This document shows, piece by piece, positions 7,286-12,031 of a stretch of 12,031 nucleotides of DNA (its first letter is position 1; every line of letters starts with the position of its first letter). The stretch is from Ktedonobacterales bacterium. GTDB taxonomy: Bacteria; Chloroflexota; Ktedonobacteria; Ktedonobacterales; JADMIN01. The notes under the pieces are model-generated. The model searched no databases. It was not told the DNA's origin and saw only the letters and a program-made list of their open reading frames with translations. The stretch is from NCBI GenBank assembly GCA_015478575.1, contig JADMIN010000027.1, positions 1 to 12,031 of the forward strand, written 5' to 3'. The position numbers and the translations under genes were made by a program.

Positions 7286-7555
7286 CTAGGCGAGGGGATC
7301 ATCCACGCCCGGTCTGCGTCCCCGGCGCGGGTCCGGCGGCACCGCCAACCGCATCTTTTCCGCGCAGCGCGCGCAGAGCCAGATACTAGCGTCTGATGGG
7401 GTTGGCCCACGCAAGGTGCCAATGTTTCCCGCTTTTACCCAGTGCCCATGGACGCTACAGCACTCCTGAGCACAGAGGCGACACTTCTGCTTGGCCTGCG
7501 CCTGGCAGCCATCAGCCTGACATAAGAGCAGCACACGCCGGCCTTGAACGCCCAT
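7286..7555 (-). CDS. Small Cys-rich, probably zinc-binding protein (89 aa)
   Basis: An 89-residue protein with eight Cys and two His in a zinc-finger-like arrangement: C12, C17, C25, C28, C32, C33, H36, H38, then C61 and C64 in WLCARC. The spacing C-x4-C-x7-C-x2-C, CC-x2-H-x-H and a late C-x2-C could hold two zinc ions, broadly as in AN1 or B-box cross-brace fingers, though I cannot place it in a named family. The C-terminal ~20 residues are Pro/Arg-rich and probably disordered. The ATG at 7555 is preferred over a GTG at 7573 because GAGAGGAG lies seven bases before it. The upstream gene at 7819-7589 ends 33 bases away on the same strand, so the two are probably one operon. The role is unknown; nucleic acid or protein binding is possible. 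Confidence 0.7.
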   Translation of the reverse strand: MGVQGRRVLLLCQADGCQAQAKQKCRLCAQECCSVHGHWVKAGNIGTLRGPTPSDASIWLCARCAEKMRLAVPPDPRRGRRPGVDDPLA

Positions 7556-7588
7556 CCAAGAACTCCTCTCCACAGCATGCCAGGCCGC

Positions 7589-7819
7589 TCAGAATCCGAG
7601 TTGGCGGGCTAGCGTCACCACACAGGTATCAGTATGCTTGCCCGCGTATCCATACTCGCCGCCACGTTTGAGCGAGCAATTCAGGCATGACTCGATCATA
7701 GTGACCGAATCCCTTGCCATGCGGGCCTCCGCGACGCGCAAGACGATCTCGCGCATGGCAAGGTTCGCCGCTTCCAACTCGGTGATACGTTGGCGCAATG
7801 TCTCCAGGGTGTCCACCAT
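7589..7819 (-). CDS. Small coiled-coil protein with CxxC...HxxxC motif (76 aa)
   Basis: A 76-residue protein. Residues 4-37 have the heptad look of a coiled coil (LETLRQRITELEAANLAM and onward). The C-terminal half has C45-x2-C48 and H62-x3-C66, a plausible single zinc site (CLNCS and KHTDTC), followed by VVTLARQLG. Similar compact Cys/His tails occur in small hypothetical and phage-type proteins, but I cannot name the family. The ATG at 7819 is chosen because the predicted coiled coil starts there; an upstream in-frame start at 7879 adds 20 unstructured residues. The ribosome site is weak (TAGGA close to the ATG). It lies 33 bases upstream of the Cys-rich 89-residue protein and is probably co-transcribed with it. 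Confidence 0.6.
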   Translation of the reverse strand: MVDTLETLRQRITELEAANLAMREIVLRVAEARMARDSVTMIESCLNCSLKRGGEYGYAGKHTDTCVVTLARQLGF

Positions 7820-8106
7820 CGTCCTACTTTCAGTTGCCGCACCGCTGTCGCGTGTGCGCTGCGCTAGGCCAAGCGACAAGAAGCTGTTCAGGCAGAGCGG
7901 ACATCGTCACCGCTCGTTCGGTGATCCCTGGCCGACAGTGCGGGGCATTGCTCTACGGCCTGCGTGTGGAGGAGATACAGCAGGCAAGCCATCTTCTCGG
8001 CTCATCGTATGAGAGGGCAGACGGTGCGCGCGTAGGCATGAGCAAACCGCTCTCCTCTGCCAAAACGCATGCGAGATGGCGAGAGGCGTCAGGTGGTATT
8101 CGCATC

Positions 8107-8120
8107 TGGCACTCGTGCCA
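8107..8120. promoter_or_regulatory. 14-base palindrome, candidate operator
   Basis: TGGCACTCGTGCCA has perfect 6-base arms (TGGCAC and GTGCCA) around two bases. It lies between the divergent small-protein operon and the RRM gene. Its size suits a dimeric repressor site; there is no other support. Confidence 0.35.
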
Positions 8121-8199
8121 TCCGCCGCACACCGTCACGCACTTCACAGCGTATGATGCACTGTACCACATAGAAGAGGGCGGCTGCTCATCCGACGGC

Positions 8200-8267
8200 A
8201 TTCGCGGTCTTCCGCGCCCCATTCGCGGTCTTCCGCGCCCCATTCGCGGTCTTCCGCGCCCCATTCG
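8200..8267. repeat. 21-bp tandem repeat, three perfect copies plus five bases; each unit is a hairpin
   Basis: The unit begins ATTCGCGGTC and ends CCGCGCCCC; copies are at 8200-8220, 8221-8241 and 8242-8262, followed by ATTCG at 8263-8267. Each unit contains CGCGG-TCTT-CCGCG, a perfect 5-bp stem with a tetraloop, so the array is a string of three identical hairpins. There are no spacers, which rules out CRISPR. The unit is a multiple of three, which keeps frames open on both strands, but no coding evidence accompanies it. Confidence 0.92.
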
Positions 8268-8365
8268 GTGTGCAGTGCGCCCCCATATCATCATGGCTCT
8301 CGCCCCTCCAACAGATCCCGCGGCACCGCGCGTATCGCCAAGAGCGGAGGTACACCCGCAATGTG

Positions 8366-8374
8366 TGGTACACT
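8366..8374 (+). promoter_or_regulatory. Candidate extended -10 for the RRM gene
   Basis: TGGTACACT matches the extended -10 pattern TGN followed by a TATAAT-like hexamer (TACACT, 4 of 6). No -35 is evident, which extended -10 promoters can tolerate. A start near 8381 would give a leader of about 170 bases that contains both AGTCTCCT copies and the 8465-8518 stem. Long leaders are usual for cold-shock mRNAs. Evidence is weak. Confidence 0.25.
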
Positions 8375-8426
8375 GTGGACGTAGTTGATCGCGCACGCCC
8401 TTTCTTTGTGTGGTGGCCCTCTGCAG

Positions 8427-8541
8427 AGTCTCCTCCGCACTGAGTCTCCTCTGAGTCCGTGGATTGGCGCACTGATTGACTTGTTTCGTGGTTTGAGTGC
8501 TGGAGCGTCAGTGCGCCAGCGCATGCGCATTGTGAAGGAGA
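8427..8541 (+). promoter_or_regulatory. Probable structured mRNA leader of the RRM gene (candidate RNA switch)
   Basis: Three elements can compete for pairing. (1) TGGCGCACTGA (8465-8475) and TCAGTGCGCCA (8508-8518) form a perfect 11-bp stem with a 32-base loop. (2) Bases 8509-8516 can instead pair with 8525-8532 (8 bp with one G-U), a stem that destroys the first and ends two bases before the Shine-Dalgarno AAGGAG (8535-8540). (3) AGTCTCCT occurs at 8427-8434 and 8443-8450, and each copy can pair over 8 bases (one G-U) with 8536-8543, covering the Shine-Dalgarno. The complementarity is directly visible; a switching role is inference. Confidence 0.5.
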
Positions 8542-8549
8542 TTGCCTAA

Positions 8550-8867
8550 GTGGCCACCCGTATTTACGTCGGAAACTTGTCGTACAACGCCGATAACGAG
8601 CAACTGATTCAACTGTTTGCTCCTTATGGTGAAGTTGTCGAGGCCATGATCGTGATGGATCGCGTGAGCGGTCAGAGCAAAGGCTTTGGTTTCGTCCAGA
8701 TGTCCAGCGATGAGGCCGCCCAGGCCGCCATTGCTGGCCTGAATGGCACGCAACTCGGCGACCGCACGATCACGGTGAATGAAGCGAAGCCCCGCCCCGA
8801 GCGCTCCTCTGGGTATGGCTCAGGTGGTGACAGCCGGCGTTCAAGCCGTGATGACTATCGCCGCTAG
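8550..8867 (+). CDS. Single-RRM RNA-binding protein (cyanobacterial Rbp-like)
   Basis: A 105-residue protein with one RNA recognition motif. RNP2 is IYVGNL (5-10) and RNP1 is KGFGFVQM (44-51), with the aromatic residues that stack on RNA bases (Y6, F46, F48) present. The RRM spans about 4-80 and is followed by a Gly/Ser/Arg/Asp tail (about 82-105, SSGYGSGGDSRRSSRDDYRR) like those of small bacterial Rbp proteins. These bind single-stranded RNA and in cyanobacteria are often cold-induced. The start is a GTG at 8550 with AAGGAG nine bases upstream; the next conserved residues follow at once, so no other start fits. The gene has a long, structured leader and two hairpins after its stop. It is likely monocistronic. 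Confidence 0.92.
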   Translation: MATRIYVGNLSYNADNEQLIQLFAPYGEVVEAMIVMDRVSGQSKGFGFVQMSSDEAAQAAIAGLNGTQLGDRTITVNEAKPRPERSSGYGSGGDSRRSSRDDYRR

Positions 8868-8903
8868 AGCGCTCCGCTGAGCGCGGCGTGAGAGCGGGCT
8901 GGT

Positions 8904-8951
8904 GACTGGAGCGCACCGCGTTCCAGTCTGGCTCATGAATGAGCGTGCCAG
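8904..8951 (+). terminator. Tandem hairpins downstream of the RRM gene
   Basis: GACTGGAGCGC (8904-8914) pairs with GCGTTCCAGTC (8918-8928) over 11 base pairs (one G-T) with loop ACC, starting 36 bases after the stop. A second, interrupted hairpin follows: CTGGC (8928-8932) with GCCAG (8947-8951) and an inner TCA/TGA pairing. There is no T-run after either, so they may protect the mRNA 3' end rather than terminate by themselves. Confidence 0.45.
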
Positions 8952-8987
8952 TCCGCTCCCGCGCGACACCATGAGGGCGCATGCGAG

Positions 8988-9026
8988 ACGCTTGCTCAGT
9001 GTCGCGGCGCGTGTGCGAGCGTTTTT
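8988..9026 (+). terminator. Probable intrinsic terminator of the RRM transcript
   Basis: ACGCTTGC (8988-8995) pairs with GCGAGCGT (9015-9022) over 8 bp with one G-T, around a GC-rich loop of 19 bases. TTTTT at 9022-9026 follows directly. The stem plus T-run suits a Rho-independent terminator on the plus strand, about 120 bases after the RRM stop. The large loop lowers confidence. Confidence 0.5.
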
Positions 9027-9366
9027 CGTGCCTGCTTCTTGCTGCTTCCCTTTCTCACGGTCCGCTGCGTGATGCCCAGATGCCCCCGCTCATACCTGAC
9101 ATCCCGTGTGAAGCATGAGACACGTTCGTCACGCATTCATATCCGCCGTGGTGGCTCCGCCGTGGTGGCTCCGCTGTGGTGGCTCTGTTCTGATGGCCTG
9201 GTCCGTTCTGTTGCGCTCCGCCATGTCTGAAGGGGGGCATGCGAGCCTCTCACACCTCCCCGCATGCTGGCGCATCCTGCCCGGTCGGGCACTCTGTGCC
9301 GTAGGGGTCAGCATTGACCCGGAATCACCGCCGTGGAAGCGGGAAGCGCGGATACGAGGTGGGAAG
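9027..9366. other. Intergenic region before the 9367 gene
   Basis: About 340 bases without a supported gene. The 9367 frame is open back to 9115, but this stretch runs through the out-of-phase 14-bp repeat and has no ribosome site or recognisable motif. Apart from the repeat at 9143-9184, I see no clear promoter, RNA gene or dyad. Confidence 0.5.
9143..9184. repeat. 14-bp tandem repeat, three copies
   Basis: CCGCCGTGGTGGCT occurs at 9143-9156 and 9157-9170, and with one change (CCGCTGTGGTGGCT) at 9171-9184. A 14-bp unit shifts the reading frame with each copy, which argues that the region is not coding. It lies upstream of the 9367 gene. Confidence 0.9.
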
Positions 9367-9642
9367 ATGCCAAACGATCATTACGCTTCTTGGGAGCGAG
9401 AACTGGCGACGCAGACGATGGAAGCCGAGCTTTATTTCGCCGGGAAGCGCGCGGGAGCCACCGCCGCGTCAGCCGAGTGGCCTCAGATCACCAGCAAACG
9501 CCCTGGCATCCTGAGCAAGGCGATGCGGGCCACGCAGGAACTCTTCGGCCGAGAGGGGGCCGCCCGCAACGCTGGCTATTACGCTGGTTGGGTGAGTGGC
9601 TATAGCTTGCGCTGTGCTGAGCTTGAACACAAGTGCCGCTAA
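9367..9642 (+). CDS. Uncharacterised 91-residue protein
   Basis: I do not recognise this family. The ATG at 9367 is preceded by GAGGTG with five bases between, a good ribosome site; the open frame continues upstream but through repeat-like sequence. The protein is soluble with a mixed charge: an acidic helical N-terminus (SWERELATQTMEAELYFAGK, 8-27), a Pro/Lys linker (about 38-50) and a helical C-terminus with ARNAGYYAGWVSGYSLRCAE (66-85) rich in Gly and aromatics. It has two late Cys (83, 90) but no metal motif. It is convergent with uvrC; a short dyad (CGCCGC 9656-9661, GCGGCG 9668-9673) lies in the 93-base gap without a T-run. Confidence 0.65.
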   Translation: MPNDHYASWERELATQTMEAELYFAGKRAGATAASAEWPQITSKRPGILSKAMRATQELFGREGAARNAGYYAGWVSGYSLRCAELEHKCR

Positions 9643-9735
9643 TCCGCTGAAGTGACGCCGCGCACGGGCGGCGGGAGAATGGCATCACTGGGCATCCGTG
9701 GGTCGTCACCCGCACCCCGCACGTTACACCCGCGG

Positions 9736-11862
9736 CTAGTCATCGCTGGCGATGGCGCGCCCATTGCCAATGTGCTCTTTCACCTTCTCGGCGGCATCGC
9801 GTGTCATGCCATCCACGGCGACCAACTGCTCGACGGTCGCGGCAGCGATGGCGCGCGCGGAGCCAAAGTGACGGATAAGCGCCTTCTTGCGCTTCGGCCC
9901 AATACCGGGAATATCGTCCAGCACGGAATGAAAGCCGCGCGTGGTGCGCACTTGGCGGTGGTAGGTAATGGCGAAGCGATGCGCCTCATCACGGATGCGC
10001 TGCACCAGATAGAGGCCCTGTGAGCCACGAGGGAGCACCAGCGGCTCTGGCTGTTCGACGAGATAGATCTCCTCATACGTCCCAATGGAGCCGTGATTCT
10101 CCTTGGCGATCCCAATAGCGGGCACGCCCACCTCAAGCTCGGCCAACACCGTCATGGCCGCGTTGAGTTGGGGTCGGCCACCATCCACGATGATGAGGTC
10201 AGGGAGTTGCGCCCAGGGATCAGCGACGAGATCGCCGCTCGCCTCCGCCTCGTCAGGAGGGATCTCGACCAGTTCCGCGTCTGCTTCCGTGCCCAGCTCT
10301 CCCGTCAGCATATCGCTCTGCGCGCCTTCCGTGCCTTCCCCCTCGCGCGCCATACCTGCCACCTCAGCGTCCGCCACCCCCACCGCGTCTAGGTCGCTCT
10401 CCAGGGGAGCGAGGCCCGTATCTCGCGCAAGCAAGCGCTTGAAGCGGCGACGCAGGACTTCCCGCAGGGACGCGACATCGTTCTGGCCCTCAATGGTCTT
10501 GATGCGGAAGCGACGATAGTCGCTGGGGCGCGGCTTGCCATTCTCCAACACAACCATCGAGCCAACAGCGCTGGTTCCCTGGATATTCGAGATGTCATAG
10601 CATTCGATGCGGTGGGGCGGCGTGGGCAGGTTCAATGCCTCACGCAACTCGTCGAGGGCGAGCGCGGTCTTCTGGCTGTCTGAGAGCCACTTGATGCGCT
10701 GCTGCTCTAGCACCTCGCGCGCGTTCTGGGCCACCATGCGCACGAGCCGGAGCTTGTCGCCGCGCTGGGGCACCGTGAAGGTGACAGCACCGCCGCGCTT
10801 CTGGCGCAACCATTGGCGGAGCGCCTCGGCATCGTCCGGCTCGTGTTCGAGCACCACTTCCGCGGGAATGTGGGGCGCCGCGTCATAGAATTGCTGGAGG
10901 AATGAGGCCATCACCTCGGCGGGTGCGGCATCACGTGTCCCTTGCAGCACGAAATACTCGCGTCCTACGAGTTTGCCACCACGGAAGAAAAAGGCCTGCG
11001 CGCAGCTCTCGTCGTCCGCGCCCACCACCGCGATCACATCCTGGTCACCCGGGCCAGTTGTGTTGATGATCTTCTGCTTCTCCAGCACCTGCTCCACCGC
11101 CCGCACGCGGTCGCGCAGCGCGGCGGCCCGCTCAAACTCCAAGTGTTCCGCGGCCTCCTCCATCTGTCGGCGCAGATCCTCCAGCACCTCTTCGTGCTTG
11201 CCCTCTAGGAAGAGGATCGCCTGATGGATCACCGCGTCGTACCGTTCGCGCGTGACGTTGGCCACGCACGGGGCATTGCAGCGATGGATGTAATACTGCG
11301 TACAGGGACGCGGCAGCAACTTGAGCTTCCACTCCGGCGGCGGCTTCTCCGCCTGCCCGCGCGGCGGCGCCCAGGTGGAAGCGTCGTAGCGGCAGGTGCG
11401 ATAGGGGAAGACCTTATTCATCAGATCGAGCGTGGCATCCACCGCGCCCGAACTGGTATATGGCCCAAAGTAGCGGTTGCCATCGCGCCGGAAGCTCCGC
11501 ACACGGTAGATACGCGGAAAGTCCTCAGTCAGCGAGACTTTGATGTAGGGATAGTTTTTGTCATCGCGCAGCCGCACATTATACTTCGGCTGGTAGCGCT
11601 TGATGTACTCATTTTCGAGAATCAGCGCCTCTACCTCACTGCCGACCACGATGAACTCGATGTCGGCGATTTTGGCCACCAGGGCGCGGTTCTTCGGGCT
11701 GAGATCGGCGGGATCCCCAAAATATGAGCGCACACGGGCATAGAGCGACGTGGCCTTGCCTACATAGAGCACGTGACCGTCAGCATCTTTGTGCAGGTAG
11801 ATGCCTGGCGTATGCGGCAGCGAGTGCAAGATGGCCTGAAGCTTTTCGGAGAGTTCTGGCAT
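9736..11862 (-). CDS. uvrC: UvrABC excinuclease subunit C
   Basis: UvrC makes both incisions of nucleotide excision repair after UvrA/UvrB mark the damage. The domains are in order: GIY-YIG nuclease at about 14-95 (G20-I-Y22, Y33-V-G35, R43, E83), Cys cluster C157/C187/C195/C199 (ligands of the [4Fe-4S] cluster known in UvrC), UVR motif at about 224-260 (UvrB contact), RNase H-like nuclease with D423 (CYDISNIQG), D560 (IIVDGGRPQLN) and H628 (RDEAHRFAI), and tandem helix-hairpin-helix at about 648-700. All catalytic residues are present. At 708 residues it is longer than E. coli UvrC (610): extra sequence sits between C157 and C187 and, as a ~70-residue acidic linker, at 481-551. The ATG at 11862 has only a weak AGGA close by. 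A TATAAT on the minus strand lies about 73 bases upstream. Confidence 0.97.
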   Translation of the reverse strand: MPELSEKLQAILHSLPHTPGIYLHKDADGHVLYVGKATSLYARVRSYFGDPADLSPKNRALVAKIADIEFIVVGSEVEALILENEYIKRYQPKYNVRLRDDKNYPYIKVSLTEDFPRIYRVRSFRRDGNRYFGPYTSSGAVDATLDLMNKVFPYRTCRYDASTWAPPRGQAEKPPPEWKLKLLPRPCTQYYIHRCNAPCVANVTRERYDAVIHQAILFLEGKHEEVLEDLRRQMEEAAEHLEFERAAALRDRVRAVEQVLEKQKIINTTGPGDQDVIAVVGADDESCAQAFFFRGGKLVGREYFVLQGTRDAAPAEVMASFLQQFYDAAPHIPAEVVLEHEPDDAEALRQWLRQKRGGAVTFTVPQRGDKLRLVRMVAQNAREVLEQQRIKWLSDSQKTALALDELREALNLPTPPHRIECYDISNIQGTSAVGSMVVLENGKPRPSDYRRFRIKTIEGQNDVASLREVLRRRFKRLLARDTGLAPLESDLDAVGVADAEVAGMAREGEGTEGAQSDMLTGELGTEADAELVEIPPDEAEASGDLVADPWAQLPDLIIVDGGRPQLNAAMTVLAELEVGVPAIGIAKENHGSIGTYEEIYLVEQPEPLVLPRGSQGLYLVQRIRDEAHRFAITYHRQVRTTRGFHSVLDDIPGIGPKRKKALIRHFGSARAIAAATVEQLVAVDGMTRDAAEKVKEHIGNGRAIASDD

Positions 11863-11910
11863 GTCCTAGCCCGCGTCATGTCGTCGTGTTGCCGCGGGAG
11901 TGCTATGTGG

Positions 11911-11939
11911 TTGACCGCGCGCGGCGTCAAGCGTATTAT
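11911..11939 (+). promoter_or_regulatory. Sigma-70-type promoter reading right, with an overlapping minus-strand -10
   Basis: TTGACC (11911-11916, 5 of 6) and TATTAT (11934-11939, 5 of 6) are separated by exactly 17 bases: the best promoter in the window, pointing to the right edge. On the other strand the same bases give a perfect TATAAT (11940-11935), well placed for uvrC with a leader of about 65 bases, but with no -35. The two start sites would compete or be co-controlled. Confidence 0.6.
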
Positions 11940-11951
11940 ACCCTAAAGCTT

Positions 11952-11978
11952 CTCTCAGGCGCGCATGCCGCCTGAGAG
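11952..11978. promoter_or_regulatory. 9-bp perfect inverted repeat between uvrC and the right-edge promoter
   Basis: CTCTCAGGC (11952-11960) and GCCTGAGAG (11970-11978) are perfect complements around nine bases; two G-T pairs (11951 with 11979, 11950 with 11980) can extend the stem. In a plus-strand transcript starting near 11946 this would be a 5'-terminal hairpin that buries part of the GAGAGGGAG ribosome site (11974-11982). As DNA it is an operator-sized dyad upstream of the uvrC -10. Confidence 0.6.
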
Positions 11979-11987
11979 GGAGCCACG

Positions 11988-12031
11988 ATGTGCGGCCTCC
12001 ACTCGGCAGCGCCACGCCAGCACAAACAGGC
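11988..12031 (+). CDS. Possible start of a divergent gene (14 codons, runs off the edge)
   Basis: An ATG at 11988 follows GAGAGGGAG (11974-11982) by five bases and lies about 42 bases after the expected start of the promoter at 11911-11939. The visible residues are MCGLHSAAPRQHKQ with no stop before the edge. Promoter, ribosome site and ATG are in the correct order, but 14 codons give no family signal and no proof of coding. Confidence 0.35.
   Translation, partial: MCGLHSAAPRQHKQ

Larger units (their letters stand above)
7820..8549. other. Long intergenic / leader region before the RRM gene
   Basis: These 730 bases hold no gene I can support. They carry a 14-base palindrome at 8107-8120, a 21-bp tandem repeat at 8200-8267, a possible -10 at 8369-8374, two copies of AGTCTCCT at 8427-8434 and 8443-8450, and an 11-bp perfect long-range inverted repeat at 8465-8518. 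Signals get denser toward the RRM start, as expected of a long regulated leader. The minus-strand small-protein operon must also start from its left end, but no clear promoter is visible for it. Confidence 0.6.

Noticed and set aside
8200..8267. CRISPR array
   Set aside because: Units are directly adjacent with no spacers, and there are no cas genes in the window.
7953..8396. Minus-strand open frame whose 21-bp repeats read as GRGRPRM three times, like AT-hook cores
   Set aside because: The repeat length keeps several frames open on both strands, there is no ribosome site at the ATG, and the flanking residues have no family or composition signal. The AT-hook likeness is probably a by-product of the GC-rich repeat.
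8476..8504. TTGACT at 8476-8481 as the -35 of an RRM promoter
   Set aside because: The bases 17 downstream (GCTGGA) do not resemble a -10, and the hexamer lies in the loop of the leader stem.
9115..9366. Upstream extension of the 91-residue gene
   Set aside because: It crosses a 14-bp tandem repeat that shifts frame with each copy, has no ribosome site, and a good one sits before 9367.
11866..12031. Minus-strand frame open from the right edge to a TAG three bases before the uvrC ATG, which could be the tail of an upstream coupled gene
   Set aside because: Third codon positions are only about half G/C by count, unlike what is expected of real genes in such GC-rich DNA; the translation has no recognisable motif, and it contains a promoter and a perfect dyad. 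The weak uvrC ribosome site keeps coupling barely possible.

Overview
The window is GC-rich DNA (clearly above 60 % G+C by eye) from a bacterium. The gene content suggests Chloroflexota, perhaps a Ktedonobacteria-like lineage: a DUF4012 envelope protein, a small DUF6391-type membrane protein, a DesC-like desaturase, a single-RRM RNA-binding protein and an enlarged UvrC. This placement is inference from protein families only; there is no rRNA or other phylogenetic marker here.

Layout. The left third is a minus-strand cluster read right to left: a SAM-dependent methyltransferase (3380-4096), a DUF6391-like membrane protein (2722-3264), a large membrane-anchored DUF4012 protein (91-2640), and the first 19 codons of a further gene (57-1) that begins with three VNEEQ repeats. 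A 0.7 kb non-coding region (4097-4798) separates this from a plus-strand pair: a stand-alone HD-GYP phosphodiesterase (4799-5515) and an acyl-lipid/acyl-CoA desaturase (5699-6574). Next come an unknown 122-residue protein (6755-7123, plus), two small cysteine-containing, probably zinc-binding proteins in a minus-strand operon (7819-7589 and 7555-7286), and a 0.73 kb leader region rich in repeats and dyads. This leader precedes an RRM RNA-binding protein (8550-8867, plus). An unknown 91-residue protein (9367-9642, plus) and uvrC (11862-9736, minus) follow. At the right edge a good plus-strand promoter and a hairpin precede what may be the start of a divergent gene.

How the parts may work together. 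The minus-strand cluster looks like cell-envelope or surface-glycan work, judged from one DUF4012 ectodomain protein, one membrane protein and a methyltransferase. Desaturase and RRM proteins are both cold-inducible in cyanobacteria, and both genes here carry dyads in their leaders. uvrC is the nucleotide-excision-repair nuclease and stands alone.

Most notable non-coding signal: the leader of the RRM gene has two copies of an 8-base element complementary to its own Shine-Dalgarno region, an 11-bp perfect long-range stem, and a competing 8-bp stem ending just before the Shine-Dalgarno. This architecture fits an RNA switch. The window also has several independent short tandem repeats (units 11, 14, 15, 17 and 21 bp), mostly in two to three copies. 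No mobile element, CRISPR array, tRNA or rRNA was seen.
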